Under the pieces are notes generated by a model. The model was not told the DNA's origin, did not search any database, and saw only the letters and a program-made list of their open reading frames with translations. Made by a program: the position numbers and the translations under genes. This document shows, one piece after another, positions 10,963 to 24,800 of a stretch of DNA of 64,000 nt. Each line of letters begins with the position of its first letter. Positions within the stretch are counted from its first letter, which is position 1. Source of the DNA: Leptidea sinapis (lineage: Eukaryota; Arthropoda; Insecta; Lepidoptera; Pieridae); NCBI RefSeq assembly GCF_905404315.1, contig NC_066278.1, positions 5,596,001 through 5,660,000 of the forward strand, written 5' to 3'.

Positions 10963-13317
10963 GTGCAGCATCATACAAATAAACCTCCACCATAGTGAAA
11001 CCGCAACGGCTCAACTCCGGAAATGGTTGGAGGTTAACCCTACAGCACTCGCTCTAATCCAGGAGCAATGGGTTAGACGAGGCCGCATATGTCAGCTCTC
11101 CAATATTGGAGGTAAGGTCATCCACTACTCAGGTCCAGAACACCCTAGGACCTGTATATACATTTCAAACAATCTACAGGTGCATCCACTAACAGATTTT
11201 TATTCCAGGGATATATGCACTATACAATTACTGGACAGAAATACGAATGAGCCACCGATGGTGATCGCCTCGGTGTACATGCCCCGCGGTACAGATCCAC
11301 CACCGGAAGAACTCTGAAAGACTGGTGAACCACTGAGAGACCGCCATATGCGATTTGTTAGTGGCTGCAGACTGCAACGCGCACCACTCGCTGTGGGGCA
11401 TGCAGACACCAAACGAAGGAGGTAAGCAATTGGCTGAATATCTCTTTACTACTAACCTAGACATCATAAACACAGGGTCAGAACCCACTTTTATCAAAAG
11501 GAGAAGCAGTACAATTATTGACATTACTCTGGCATCGGAACGAATGTCTAATATTATATCCAACTGGCATGTGTCAAGAAAAGCATCCTGCTCAGACCAC
11601 AGATGGATACTCTTCATCCTTGAGGTAAATTATCTCCTCGAAGGAACCCCCGCAGAATGAACCTCGTCGAATGCAAGTTGATGATGGAATCGTGTCTGAA
11701 AGAGGGGACGAACCCAGAGAAGATATTTGGGGTGGAAAACATTGAAAAACAGGCAATAAGAATTAATGAAATCATGATTACCTGCTATCATTCTACATGC
11801 CCCCTCACCCTTGCCAGCTCAGGCAAACCAAAATCCCAACCATGGTGGGGACCTGAATTGGAGAGACTTAGGAGGAAGGTGAGGAAACATCTAAACCGGG
11901 CAATGAACACAGGCCAACAAAGCGATTGGGATAGCTACAAAGACACCAAGACTAAGTACAAAAAACGCATAAGATATAGAAAATCTGAAAGTTGGCGGAA
12001 ATATTGCAACGGCATTGAATGCCAAAACCAGGCAAACAGTGTAAGAAAAGTCCTTTCTAGTCAACCCAGACAAACTCTGGGTTCCCTGCGGAAACCTGAT
12101 GGTACCTTCACTAACTCACCTGAAGAGACGGAGCAAATCCTTATAGAAACGCACTTCCCTGGCTGCAAAATCATGCAGAAAATAGAGTGGATGGATGAAT
12201 ACTCTACTCCTGAAGAAAAAGACTGGCGGATAGCCCACAAGGTGGTTACTATTGAGAAAACAAAATGGGCCATTAATACCTTTCGCCCTTTTAAGTCAGC
12301 GGGGCCGCACGAAACATTTCCTGCTTTGTTACAATGAGGGGGACAGACCCTTCTAAAGCTGCTGATTGACATATTCAGGGCGTGTCTAGCGCATGGATAC
12401 ATACCCCAAATATGGAGGGAGGTGAAAGTGATTTTCATACCAAAATCAGGTAAAAGTGACTACTCTAATGTTAGATCATTCAGACCCATTAGCCTTACCT
12501 CCTTCATCTTGAAATCTCTGGAAGGGCTACGCGAGAGAGAACTGAGGGAAAACTACCTTCGAAATATACCCTTATACCCTAATCAACATGCGTATAGTCA
12601 AGGGAAAAGCACTGAATCTGCACTGCAAGCTGTAGTAAACGTTATAGAAGGTGCACTTTCAGAAAAGATCTTTTGCCTAGGAACCTTCATAGACATTGAA
12701 GGTGCCTTTGACAAGACAAAATTCACCAAAATAAAGGATGCCCTGTACGGATGTACAACCCTTAACACATGGATTGATAACATGCTGAAAAGTAGAGTCA
12801 TATTACTTGCTGAAGGTGAGTCACAAAAGGCGATTGTTGCTAAAGGTTGCCCCCAAGGAGGTGTAATCTCGCCTCTTTTGTGGAACCTCGTTGTAAACGA
12901 TCTGATTACCACCGTAAACCAAAACCTATACTATACTGTAGGCTACGCAGATGATCTAACCATTTTAATATGCGGAAAGTTTGCTAATACAGTATGCGAA
13001 GTAACAAATGCAGCATTGAACATCGTGGAAAAATGGTGTAAAAACAACGAGTTAACAGTTAATCCAAAAAAACGGAACTGATAATGTTTACTAACAAACG
13101 AGTTCAGGGAAACTACAAACTACCAAAACTGTTTGATACTGAACTCCAACTAACAAACGAGGTAAAGTATCTAGGAGTATTACTGGACAGTAAGCTGAAT
13201 TGGAGTGCCCATATAGAGGCGAAAATAAAAACGGCTACTTTATCTTTCTGGCAATGCCGTAGAATGGTAGCAAAGTCTTGGGGTCCGGCCCCATATAAAA
13301 GAAACGCTCACGACTGA
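10871..13317 (+). pseudogene. Broken ORF2 (endonuclease-reverse transcriptase) of I/R1/LOA-group retrotransposon, right copy
   Basis: Segments 10871-11317, 11355-11660, 11657-12337, 12422-13081 and 13084-13317 are successive parts of one ORF2. Motifs match the left copy: INLHHSETATAQL and SDHRW (endonuclease), FRPISLTS, IDIEGAFD, CPQGGVISPLLWN and YADD (reverse transcriptase). Breaks: the shared frame break at about 11315 (CTCTGAAAG), a private nonsense TGG to TGA near 12336, and a private change in an A run near 13070 that shifts frame before ELIMFTNKR. The first part (148 codons) is longer than in the left copy because it lacks the left copy's nonsense codon. Confidence 0.8.
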
Positions 13318-13866
13318 TTCCTCTGGTATGACAAGGGAGTTTTAGCCGTGGTGATTAGGTTATTAGGTGACTGGTTTTACCTCCTTTGTCCATAAAAAAC
13401 GTAGGCCCTCTATATTGTTATAGAATCGATGCAATTAACCTGCAAGCTTGAAAAAACTTTATGAGAAGCCTGTTTTTCATTAAAATCGGTTTTACCGTAT
13501 TGCTTCGGTGGCGCAATAGGTTGACTTTTTGTTGCTTGCCCTTAACGTGTGTTTCCGGTTTTCGTTTTCATATTATGTTAACGTACAAATGTACGTTAAT
13601 TCGACTCAAGGTCGGAAACACTCTAGTGATTCATCTGGTGTTATAAAAGAGTATGGACTATGGTGATCACAATACACAATCAGGTGACCCGTACTCTTCC
13701 ATTAAAAAAAAATTAATCGCTCAAGTCTAACTCGCACAGGATCGCTTTTTATATGGAATAAGAGGACAAACTAGAGTAGGGGATACCTAATGTTAAGTGA
13801 TGTTCAATCCTTGTAGCGCTTTCAATAATGTAAATGGGTAAGTGTATACTGTAGGTACTGTTTGAT

Positions 13867-14021
13867 TCCTTGTTTTCCCTAATTTAAAATAATTTGAAGA
13901 GAGTAGGTACATTATAAAAAACAAATTAAAAAATTGATTTTAGTTTTCATATTATATTTTCTTATGCTTCTTGAGGAATACAATTATACCCATGCCTGTT
14001 TTATTTTTCGAAACTAAAAAG
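13867..14021 (+). repeat. 155-bp direct repeat, right copy, flanking the giant inverted repeat
   Basis: Same sense as 5794-5948, from TCCTTGTTTTCCC to CGAAACTAAAAAG. It starts 39 bases after the end of the right arm. Confidence 0.9.
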
Positions 14022-15766
14022 CAAATTAGTATAATAAAATCTTTATTTCATTAAATTTCATTCAACAATTTTGTTATTTATTTATCGAAATACATTACAT
14101 TATAAGCATTCTGATAATTATTTTAACTATTATCACTTAAGTGTTATTTATTTGATATCTATCTACCCTCAAAATCACGAGTACGCACGAAAATAATGTA
14201 ATAGGATTCATTCCGACAGGAATCAACATATTAACGAGTTTGTTATGTTATTGTAATACATATCCATATTTCTAGACTATAATGAAGAACTATTCACATA
14301 ATACGAGTTGAACAATAGTAGAAGTTATTAAAACTTTGTCCATATAATTATGTTACTACTTTAAACTTGCAGGTAGAGTAAAATTTGTCTTACCATTATT
14401 CCTCCTTTTGTTTTAGTTGAAATAAGGAAAAACTTACAGTTTATCCTCGTCGCTATTTGTAATGTTCCTCGTTTGCTCACGAGTGAAACAACTAATCTTT
14501 ACTATGTAGCACTACACCCGGACACGTCCGCACGCAACCAGTAGCCGATTAGAACTGGTCTTCCCCTGTACTGTGCATTCATTATATAGCACTCAACGTC
14601 ACTCGGCTAATGTCACTGTCGATGTCGTAACAGTAACAATAATGGTTAACACATTTCACCTCCAAATAACAATTTGAAACAATATGCTTTGAGCTAAGCC
14701 GAGAAAGTTTTGAAGGCTTCCAATGTTTTCTCTATAGAGCCGTCACCCTGAAATATTTAAATTTTTCATTGACCGGGAACCTATACAAAAAAAAAATATA
14801 CCTGAAAAAGGGCAGGGCAATTTTTTTATTGCTCCCAGAGTTTTACTAAAATTTAAATAGGTATTTATATTTGGTAATTAAACTATTTGATTTGATGTCA
14901 TATTTTTTATATACTACGATGTTTATCATATCGATAGCAAAATTGCGACTGCACAACACTATGAAACCAATATGTAGCATATTCTACTAGAAATTGGCTA
15001 TAATATGAGTTTATTTATTTGAATACGGACACCATAAGCATAAGCCGTTTTTTAACCGTAAGCAAAGCAAACCATGTATTTTTGATTAAATGCGTTTTTG
15101 GGAATCTCACAGGCTTATATTAAACATAAAAAATACACTTATTTTTCGCTTTAAAACGATATTTTAATTCACACACGCAAGGGCCAACAGACTGGTGATT
15201 AAAATGAGATAAAATGGCTTCAAGTTATTGTTTTGCATTTCAAAACAGACAAGGTGAGATGCGTGTCTCTTTTCAATGCATTGTGTTTCACATAGGCTAG
15301 AAAAGTCAAGCCAATGCTACAAAGCTCAACTTATTAACGATAAAGTTGGGCTTCTTCACTAGAATTGATAATAATTGCTTATCTTTCAATTCAAACAAGC
15401 TTAGTTCGGCAAAATTGTTGTGCGCCTTTGCATAATCTATGACTTGTTGATGACAATTGACAGTTATAGTGATGCCGATGCCCAATGACCGATTATTGTC
15501 AAAAATTAATATGTGTATCTGTATTCTGTAATGTAAGCTTTTTGTGGTTCATTAAAATAATGCATTTTTACAATTAGATTTGATTTCGTGAATATAGTAT
15601 TGATAATTTATCATAGTGTTCATAATAGTGAACAAACTGTATGTGTATGAACTTTAATTACCAAATTTACCTCAACGGTAGATTTATCTCAGCTGTTGAT
15701 TTTTATCGTCAAGCTTTATTGATTTTTGGATTAAATTGGCGATGAATGGTGATTAACAAAACAACA
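14022..15766. other. Upstream region of the p66 gene
   Basis: No gene seen. It should contain the p66 promoter and 5' UTR (or a 5' non-coding exon), but no core promoter element can be assigned with confidence. The more GC-rich block 14510-14640 is a candidate upstream exon or promoter. An in-frame TGA at 15743-15745 limits the coding start. Confidence 0.4.
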
Positions 15767-15804
15767 ATGGACGTAGATGATTCGGCCGTGGATCTGAGTG
15801 TCAG
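15767..15804 (+). CDS. simj: p66 coding exon 1
   Basis: Start ATG in acaacaATGG; 38 nt encoding MDVDDSAVDLSV plus two bases (AG); donor GTTAAA at 15805. An alternative in-frame start at 15746 would add seven residues and is preceded directly by a TGA. Confidence 0.75.
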
Positions 15805-18800
15805 GTTAAATTTATATTTTGCTTAAACCTTCTTTTTATTTTTTAGTAATAAAATGTTTCGTTATTGTTTCTATAAATTAACCAAATTATGTACCATATA
15901 TTTATAACAATATGTCTAATCAACGCTTGTCTAACTTCATTTATTTTATGTGAATATCAATTAATAGATAGAATAAATAATAAGACCATGGTCTTATATT
16001 TTGTCTGAAAAAGTTTATATTATTTTGTATAAATATTATTTTACCTCTCCATTAGGAACAGGCTGAAAGTCACAGAAATCATTCATTCAATAAAAAAAGT
16101 GAAATATTTTTTATAAAAAAAGTGAAATTTTTTTTACAAAGTGATTGCAGAACAACCATCATAATCCACTAAGAGGTTGCTATGCCATCATAAGGGAGAC
16201 AATATGGTTTTATTGGTGGTGAGCTACAGGCCCAAGGAATTAGCTGGTCAAACGCCAGAATTGATTATCAACAGAGTCTTGCAATCAGACTGGGGAATAG
16301 GCTTCCTTAACATGGTGTTTTGGAAGATATTTTTAACCGTCCAATATCGGCAAAAGCCTGGTATATCGGCATGATTTTGGCGCGTGCGCAACGGTCTTGT
16401 CAATGCATATTATTCTAAGTGTATTAATAGATTTCTTATAATTAGAATGATTTGTGTGAATGTATCAGAAAGTTATTGATGCAAGCTATAAGACTGCAAA
16501 ATAAACCATCTTATAAACTAAATAAGGTTCAGAATTTGGTCAGGGCTTAGTGTGCCATACAGCATTATGAATTTTGGTGTATCTTAAAAATCTAGTGCAT
16601 AACATTTGCCGCTTTTGCAAGGTTAAGAAGTGTGTACACTTTTCTAAAAATTCTTCTTTTGCTAATGCTCCTGTGATTCCTAATTGATGCAAGGGGATTC
16701 GGGCAGAGGAGAGCACATCAGGTGACCAGTTGTTTGTCCTAGTCTTCTATAAAAATAAACAACATTTACTTATATACAAATTCAAAATGATTTAATTTAT
16801 TATACTGGGTGGCCGAGAAGTTGATGTCCAAAGCTATTATTTGAATTTGGCTCATTTTATTGGCCAATGTTCTGGGAAGTTTTTAAAAATAGTTACAAGC
16901 CATAGGCTCCCCTTTTTTTTTGATTCCTTGAACATTTTCATGAATTTAACTGGAGTAGTTATCTTGAACTTACAACTTAATTCTAAACTAGTTCCGCATT
17001 GTCTAAACTATTTATTGTTTCTTATGTGGTAATTGCAACTGTAGTTAATAATTATCAACAGTAAAATTAACTAAAAGTGTTCAAAAAAATTAGAAAAAAG
17101 TCCTACTCCACAATTAGGTGAAAAAAGTGGATACAAGGGGAAAAAAATTATTATCTCCTAAACTACGTAAAATCGTAGAACATACATAGGGGTGATTCGG
17201 ATACTCATCACCATGAGGCTTTCAAATTTTAGCTTTGGAAGTCAACTTCTCGTCCACCCTGTATTTACCATATAAAAATGTAACTAATGTGTAAGAGAGC
17301 TAAGCACAATGATCATCAGCAGAAAACTGGAGCCCTATCTAATGTTTAACTCATACAAACGTGCACATTGCTGGCATTAGACTGTTCTTCCACAACCCTG
17401 TGTATCCCTATTTAACCTGTAGCACTATGATAACAGTATTGAATTATTTTGTAAGCTTTCACTGGTGATTACAAATATGTTTTTGCTATCTTGAGTAGCT
17501 TATCAACATTATTATGGGAGAGATTATTTCATAATTAATGTTTGTTACTTTAAATATAAGAAAATATTATATTGAAGTAGGCATTATTTTACGGAAATCC
17601 ATAATTATTTAAATCTTTTGAGTTTTATTGAGTGTTAATTGCGCCAATATTAGCCCTCAAACAATTCGACACATGTTTCGAGTCTACACGAGGCATCCTC
17701 AGGGGATGTTGACTTGTCAAAGTCTGGCACGAGAATCGGCGAAACACATGTCAAATTTATTGAAGACAAATATTGGCGTAATAAATATTCAAGGAAACTG
17801 AAAACATTTGAATATTTTAAATATATGAAATTTGCAATGCACTTTCTCAATTCAGGGGATGTTAGGAATTGAATATATTAATTACATTTGTGATGATGAA
17901 TGATGATTTTTATGTACATAAATGTGAGCTGTAGACTAGTTATATGTCATACCTTAGATCATTTATATGTCTAGATAGACTGAGACAGCTGTGACAACGT
18001 CGAAAAAAATTGAGGTTGTCTGTTAACCTCTATTTTGCGCAATGCACACAAAGTGACATACAAATCGCGAGTGTAAGACTTAGCTTGTCACACACACTAA
18101 AGTAATAAACCTGATGTGTTTTCATAGGTTGTCTAGCAGCAAGAGGCTCTATCAAGATATATAAATTATCTAAGTTTCATACTGTCATACTTTATTCTAC
18201 AGATCCCTGCCTCCTGAGTTGAGTGAGCTGAGGGCCCTTACAGCAAGTGGATTAACAATCACGCCTGCACAACCCCCACTTCATGTATGTTGTAATTTAT
18301 GTGTTATCTTCAGTATGATTCTGAATTATACAATTACTAATATAAAATAATTATACTTAGTCATGCCCTAAACAGTGTTACAATAAAAAAATAACAATAA
18401 TTTTATTATGTTTTAAATTTCAAAACCTGTTGTAATTCTTATATGAATATTCAATGTCTTTTGTCATTTTTGTGCGAGTCTGTATCAGTATTCACTTGAT
18501 ATTAAAATTGGAGTGGAGTGATAGATAAAAGTGAATTGTTGTGATAGTATTAAACAAATTGGTTTTAAGTCCAATGTTTGTGAATTGGGCTATTGAAAGA
18601 AAATAAATAGAAAGAGAAAAAGATCTGACCGTCCAAATCTATGATAAGAAGTTGATCATAGCAATGAAGAAATTATTTAAAAAGAAAAATTCTGTCCAAA
18701 TAAGACAATTCTACGTATTTGAAGCATATAAAAGAAACTGTGGTTTACTGTTTAAACTATGAACACTTTGGATTTGCCCTAGTCTATGGTCTTCAAAGCC

Positions 18801-21800
18801 AATTTGCTTGGTAAAATCATTTAATTAATGTAGCCAAGGACGAAACTGTCATTCACATAATCCTGGAATGTGTGGAGGTGGCCAACCAACCCGCAAAAAC
18901 TTTAGTGAATACTAGGATGCTCCAAGAAGTCTTGGAACAACCGGAATGGAATGTTCGGAACTTCTAGAAGAAGCTGGGCTGGTTGCAGTAACTAGCCAAT
19001 ACTGCATGCAACATGGACCCAGCTAAGTGGTTTAATTACAGAAACAGGAGCCCCTATACCATACCATCCCATACCAAGCTTAATCATCAGCAATGTGGTT
19101 GCAAATGAATACTTCAGATATCATCTCAGCTGAAGACTGGCTGTAATCTAATCTTAATCTACTAGGTTATGATTAGTAGTCTGTTTTAGAGAGTATATCA
19201 TGGTCGAAACGCCATGATAATTTGGGATCCCTGAAACAATCTATTAGACTGGTAGTGAAGAAAGAATGAGAGTTTTCAATGGAAAAATTTCATATTTTCA
19301 ACTAATAACTGACCTCAATGTTAAAGGATTGTTTTATGCCAGTCAAGCTCATTTTGAACAAACAAAAATTTCAAATGCTATTTTAACAATGAATAAACCA
19401 ATAGACATACATTACATGCACACATACAGAATTTAAAAAAATCTATTTTTCCTTGTAACAATCTTTATGGCAAGTCTGTAGTATATTTATAGCATATTTA
19501 AAGCTTTATTTTTATTATTCTTTCAGCTAATGGTCAACACAATATTTGCATATTTTCTATTTATTAATCTATATTTTATCTTTCTTGCAACTTATAGATT
19601 GAAAAGGTAAGAATCTGGGTTAGTATACAATTTGTTTATTTAAAAAGTAATTGTAAAGCAGGCTTTGATGTTTCATTTTGTAAATGTGCTGGAGCATACA
19701 TTAGACATGAGCTGCCACTTCATTGTCTTCTACCTTATTTATTAAGAGCTATTTTATTTGATCCCTGCCACTGAATTCCAACATCGCACAACACACAATA
19801 GACTATGATAATATAACCTATCCAGTTTCATTTGAAGTTCACTAATTTCTGGTCCATCTCCACTTTAACATCCTTATGTTATTTTTAGAACTCTACACAT
19901 GGTGTACTGTGTGCTTTGCTTGCATTTGAATATATCATTGCTGAAGAATTAGCCTCTTATTCAATAGAATTAGAAATATTATATATGACAGGACGGTCTA
20001 CAAGTTAGAGATAAGAAGTATTCTTTCCAGTCCTTAAAATGCATGGTTATATTTGCTTGGTCAATTGAAATACGCGGTTTACATTTGATTTGTGTAACAA
20101 TAAAAAATAAAATTTTTTGGCATATCCATTCATATATATAACTACAGCGATGATATTATTTTATTCATCAATATCTCTCTTAGTGCCCAGGTATAATTTA
20201 GGTACTCACCTTTGCGATTCTGTAGATGGGTATAATAATTAAAGTTACTATAAATAACAGATGGTTGCCATTAACAATAATGATTATTGTTTATGTTCAT
20301 TTGTAGGATTCATAGCGGTTGTGTGATTGTGAGAATAGGGGGTAATTTTTGAGAGCCGACCGCTCAAATTCAATGACTATCAAATGCTGGGGAATAACTG
20401 TCGCATGCGGCAGCTTTTCACGATTATAAATTAGTTTTTATATCATTGCTCTATAATAACACATGGCATTACCGTAATAAATGACCATCCCTTGCTATGA
20501 CGAGAGCAAATATACTTCGAATAAATAAATAATAGCTGTTAATAGTTTATGATTTTATGCGACAATTCGTTGGGGTTTTCATTTTTAGGCCCTAGTACTA
20601 CATCCCTACTCACTTCCCGCTTAAGGCATTTAATTTACCTTATAAAAATTGCAACAGAACAACAATTTCATACTTTAAGTCGTAATATAGCATTTACTTG
20701 ACCGAGATCTTTTTAAATTTCCTCCAGCCATGAAGAGCTTCGAAGACAGCATTATTTTTGCCAGAATCCCTTAAAATACCAATGCAATTCTTTCCTTTAT
20801 TACTATTAATTTTATTTTAATTCAGTGGTAGGAAGTAGGTATGCCTTGCCTATAATTATTTCTCAGACTCATTAATGCTAAAAAAATCATCTGAATGTAC
20901 AATTGTAAAGTATTGACAAGACTGTTCACAGTGAAAAGAATTGCACAGGAATTAAATTTCCCTTCATTTTTTTACAGTAAATTCATAGTGTGCACTGATC
21001 TTTGAACAAAAATGCTATAATATATTATTCTGCTTGTATTAGTTATTTGCTATTTTGTTAGTTCATTTGTATAGCATTTGATATAATGTTGTATATCTAG
21101 GGCGTGGGGGGTAAGAGAGTGCTCCGTCCCCGTTCAGATCATCGCAGCTATGCCGAGAGTCCTGACATAGTGCTGCTACCAGCTGCGCCACCGCACAGGA
21201 AACCTATGTTGCAGCCTCCAACACCAGCACCTTTTACAGGTCAGACAGAATCCTTACGGCGTTCTATAGTGGCGGTCCACTGAGTAAAATATTACAAATA
21301 TTATATTTGTGCTGTTACAAAAAATGTTTTTGTAAGATAAGTCCCACAGAGAATTATATAGCTGTTTTCTAAAAAATCTAATATTCACAGTTTTAGTTTG
21401 ATCAACTCGCTTTGCCTAACTACTACCAGTTTATTTAATTTTAAGGGCAGGGCCCCCTTTTTAATGTTTGAATTAATTATAATAATTTTTTAATTTTCAG
21501 ATTTAAGTTCAATGCAAAATATAATAATCTTATTCCTATAGACCGATTTTATTGAGGACCTGTTTGAAAATATTTGCTCCTATCAAGTTGGAACCGTGCA
21601 ACAATGTAATTAATAATGTTTTATAATAATATTTCAGATGTGAGCAGTAAGCTGAACGCTTCGCCGGTGAACGTGTCTATAACAGCGAGCACGGTGACAC
21701 AGCCCGAATCACCAAGAGATCCGCGCGACGATGAAGACTCTGAGGACGAGAATGAGCCGCCACTGCCAGTATCTGGAGACACGGTAAGACATGAACTCAA

Positions 21801-24800
21801 TTGTGCTGTGAAAGAGTATTTAACAGCGAGCACGGGGACGCAGCCTAAGTCGCCAAGACGTCCGAGCGATGATGAGTCTCTGAGCACGAGTAAAAACCGC
21901 CACTGCCAGTATCTGGAGACACGGTAAGACATGAACTCAATTGTGCTGTGAAAGAGTATTTAACAGCGAGCACGGGGACGCAGCCTAAGTCGCCAAGACG
22001 TCCGCGCGATGATGAAGTCTCTGAGGACGAGTAAAAACCGCCACTGCCAGTATCTGGAGACACGGTAAGACATGAACTCAATTGTGCTGTGAAAGAGTAT
22101 TTAACAGCGAGCACGGGGACGCAGCCTAAGTCGCCAAGACGTCCGAGCGATGATGAAGTCTCTGAGGACGAGTAAAAACCGCCACTGCCAGTATCTGGAG
22201 ACACGGTAAGACATGAACTCAATTGTGCTGTGAAAGAGTATTTAACAGCTAGCACGGGGACGCAGCCTAAGTCGCCAAGTCGTCCGAGCGATGATGAGTC
22301 TCTGAGCACGAGTAAAAACCGCCACTGCCAGTATCTGGAGACACGGTAAGACATGAACTCAATTGTGCTGTGAAAGAGTATTTAACAGCTAGCACGGGGA
22401 CGCAGCCTAAGTCGCCAAGACGTCCGAGCGATGATGAGTCTCTGAGCACGAGTAAAAACCGCCACTGCCAGTATCTGGAGACACGGTAAGACATGACCCA
22501 AAAGTGCCCTAAAAGACTATATCAGCGAGCACACTGACGCAGCTCGAGTCGCTGAAAATAGCTCAGCGAGACTGAGAAAAACTGAGAATGAGAATGAACC
22601 GCCACTGCCAGTAGTGCGTTAAAGGACTATAACAGCGAGCACTTTTGTTAACTTAACAGCGCAGTCAACTATTCGAACTAACTCAATATATTCCAGAAAA
22701 ATCTATATTATTACTCCATTTCACGTTTGAATTAATTGGGTTGATTTTGCAGGAGCTGTCGAGTGCGGAGATATGGGAACGCGAGCGGCGGTTGCGCGCG
22801 CTGAGAGAGAAGCTACGCGCAGAGGAGACTGGGCTGGTTCTGTTGAGGAAGCTGCGACAGTCACAGCAGGCTAGCACCCTGCCGCCCGTAAAGGTACTAT
22901 CTTTGAAATCCTTGAATAGAAATGGTGTGTGCTTAAAGACCACGCAAACATCAAGGCGAGGTAAATAATACGGAATAATACAATTTTTTTTTGTTCAAAA
23001 TTCATAAAATAGTATCATTTTCATTATGTTTATTTATGATTGTGTAAGAAATTACTTTGGTAAATACTGATCTGATCACGCTTTACGGCCGTTTTCAATA
23101 ACGTATCTCTACTTACGGATACATTGCTGTCACCGTTTAATAACAAGATCTTATCTATTTAATGACTAGATATATATAGTCCAATGCTATCTGTCGATAG
23201 GTTATTGAAATGTAAGTAAGCGTTAAAGGATAGATTTGTTAACCTCTAGTAAGTTAAACTAAAGATAGATAATTCGCCCTGTACTTTTCCCGGGGCTTAA
23301 AAAGGGGAGTCCCAGGCCCATGGGTGTCGTAAGAGGCGACTAAGGGCTTTTTAGAAGTGGGAGAGTCACGCTGCCGTCTTTTGACGTCAGCACAATCGGG
23401 CCAGACTCGTCCGGGTTAATTACCACACTCGCACAGAATACCGGCGTGAAGTAGCGGCCTAGTGCCGCTATGTTTCGCATAGGTTAGTGTCGAGGACTGG
23501 AGGCCGATCCCCCCCCCCCCCCCCTTCCCCCAAAAAAATATATGAGAGTGGTATATAAAGATAAATTACCCCAGGAGGGTACCGGCTCCTGTAGAGCCGG
23601 AGAATCCATCCCCGAGCATTCGCGCTCGGGCTGCCCCTCGTATTCTCGGGAGGGCACAGTACCGCGCATGACCAAGAACAAACGAGGGAGTAACACCACG
23701 GCACCCCGCTCCACGCTTAATGTGGACTTTTGTAACATCAGGGGAATTCACTCCAACTTAAACGCCGTCCACCACCACCTTGAGACGGCACAGCCGGCCT
23801 TGTGTTTCCTTACGGAGACGCAAATATCTCGACCTAGCGATACTCCATATTTAACGTACCCCGGGTACAAAATTGAGCACAATTTTTTGCCTCATGCCGG
23901 GGTATGTGTGTACGTTAGGGAGGATATCTGCTGTCGCCGTCTCGGCAATTTTGAGGGTAGGGACCTGTCCACTCTTTGGCTCCGTGTAGAATTAGAGGAC
24001 CGCATCTATGCGTGTGTCTACAGGTCCCATAGTGGTAACGCAGAAACCGATCATCTCATGGGCTGCGTTCAAGCGGCAATTGACGACGTGCTTGCACAGA
24101 TCCCCTCCGCTGAAATCGTAGTCTTGGGTGATTTCAACGGGCACAATGCCGAATGGCTTGAAACACGTACCACAGACTACGCAGGGCGATCTGCTCATAA
24201 TTTTGCATTGGCGTATGGTCTGTCCCAATTGGTTGAGTCGCCAACGCGGCTCCCGGATGTGCATAGCCACATGCCGTCCTTATTGGATCTTCTGCTGACT
24301 ACACATCCCGATAGTTACCAGGTCTTTGTCGACGCCCCTCTCGGAACGTCCGACCATTGCCTGGTCAGGAGTGTAGTGCCTATCCGACGCCAACGTCGCA
24401 GACCACCAGCGACCCGCCGCGTGGCATGGCACTACAAGTCAGCAGATTGGGATAGGATGCGTTCCTTTTTTGCATCCTACCCTTGGGGCAGGGTTTGTTT
24501 CCCTTCGGATGATCCTAGTGCCTGCGCCGTTGCAGTAGCCGATGTGATACTACAGGGTATGGATATTTTTATACCAAACTCTGTAGTACCCATCGGTGGC
24601 AGATCACAGCCCTGGTTCGATGCGTCAGTTAAAGCAGCATCTGATTGCAAAAAACAGACTTATCGAGCTTGGGTTGCGGCGCTGGGCACAAAGGATCCGA
24701 ACTGCATAGTTCTTAAGTGGAAATACAACCGTGCCTCCAGATTTTTTACGCGGCAAATCGCCCGTGCAAAGTCAAAACACGTCGTCAAAATCGGCGAGCA

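Larger units (their letters stand above)
10226..13827 (+). repeat. Giant inverted repeat, right arm (3.6 kb)
   Basis: Mirror of 5957-9560 with similar length (3602 versus 3604 bases). It carries the same retrotransposon on the plus strand, so the two element copies lie head to head with their 3' ends outward. Confidence 0.9.

Noticed and set aside
15746..15766. Upstream in-frame ATG giving MVINKTT before MDVDD
   Set aside because: Weaker context (T at -3) than the ATG at 15767; possible but not preferred.
21845..22354. 169-codon minus-strand frame (and 103- and 75-codon relatives) with repeated MSYRVSRYWQWRF units
   Set aside because: It is the antisense of the exon-4 tandem array. Frames stay open because units repeat, and there are no start context, splice or family signals.
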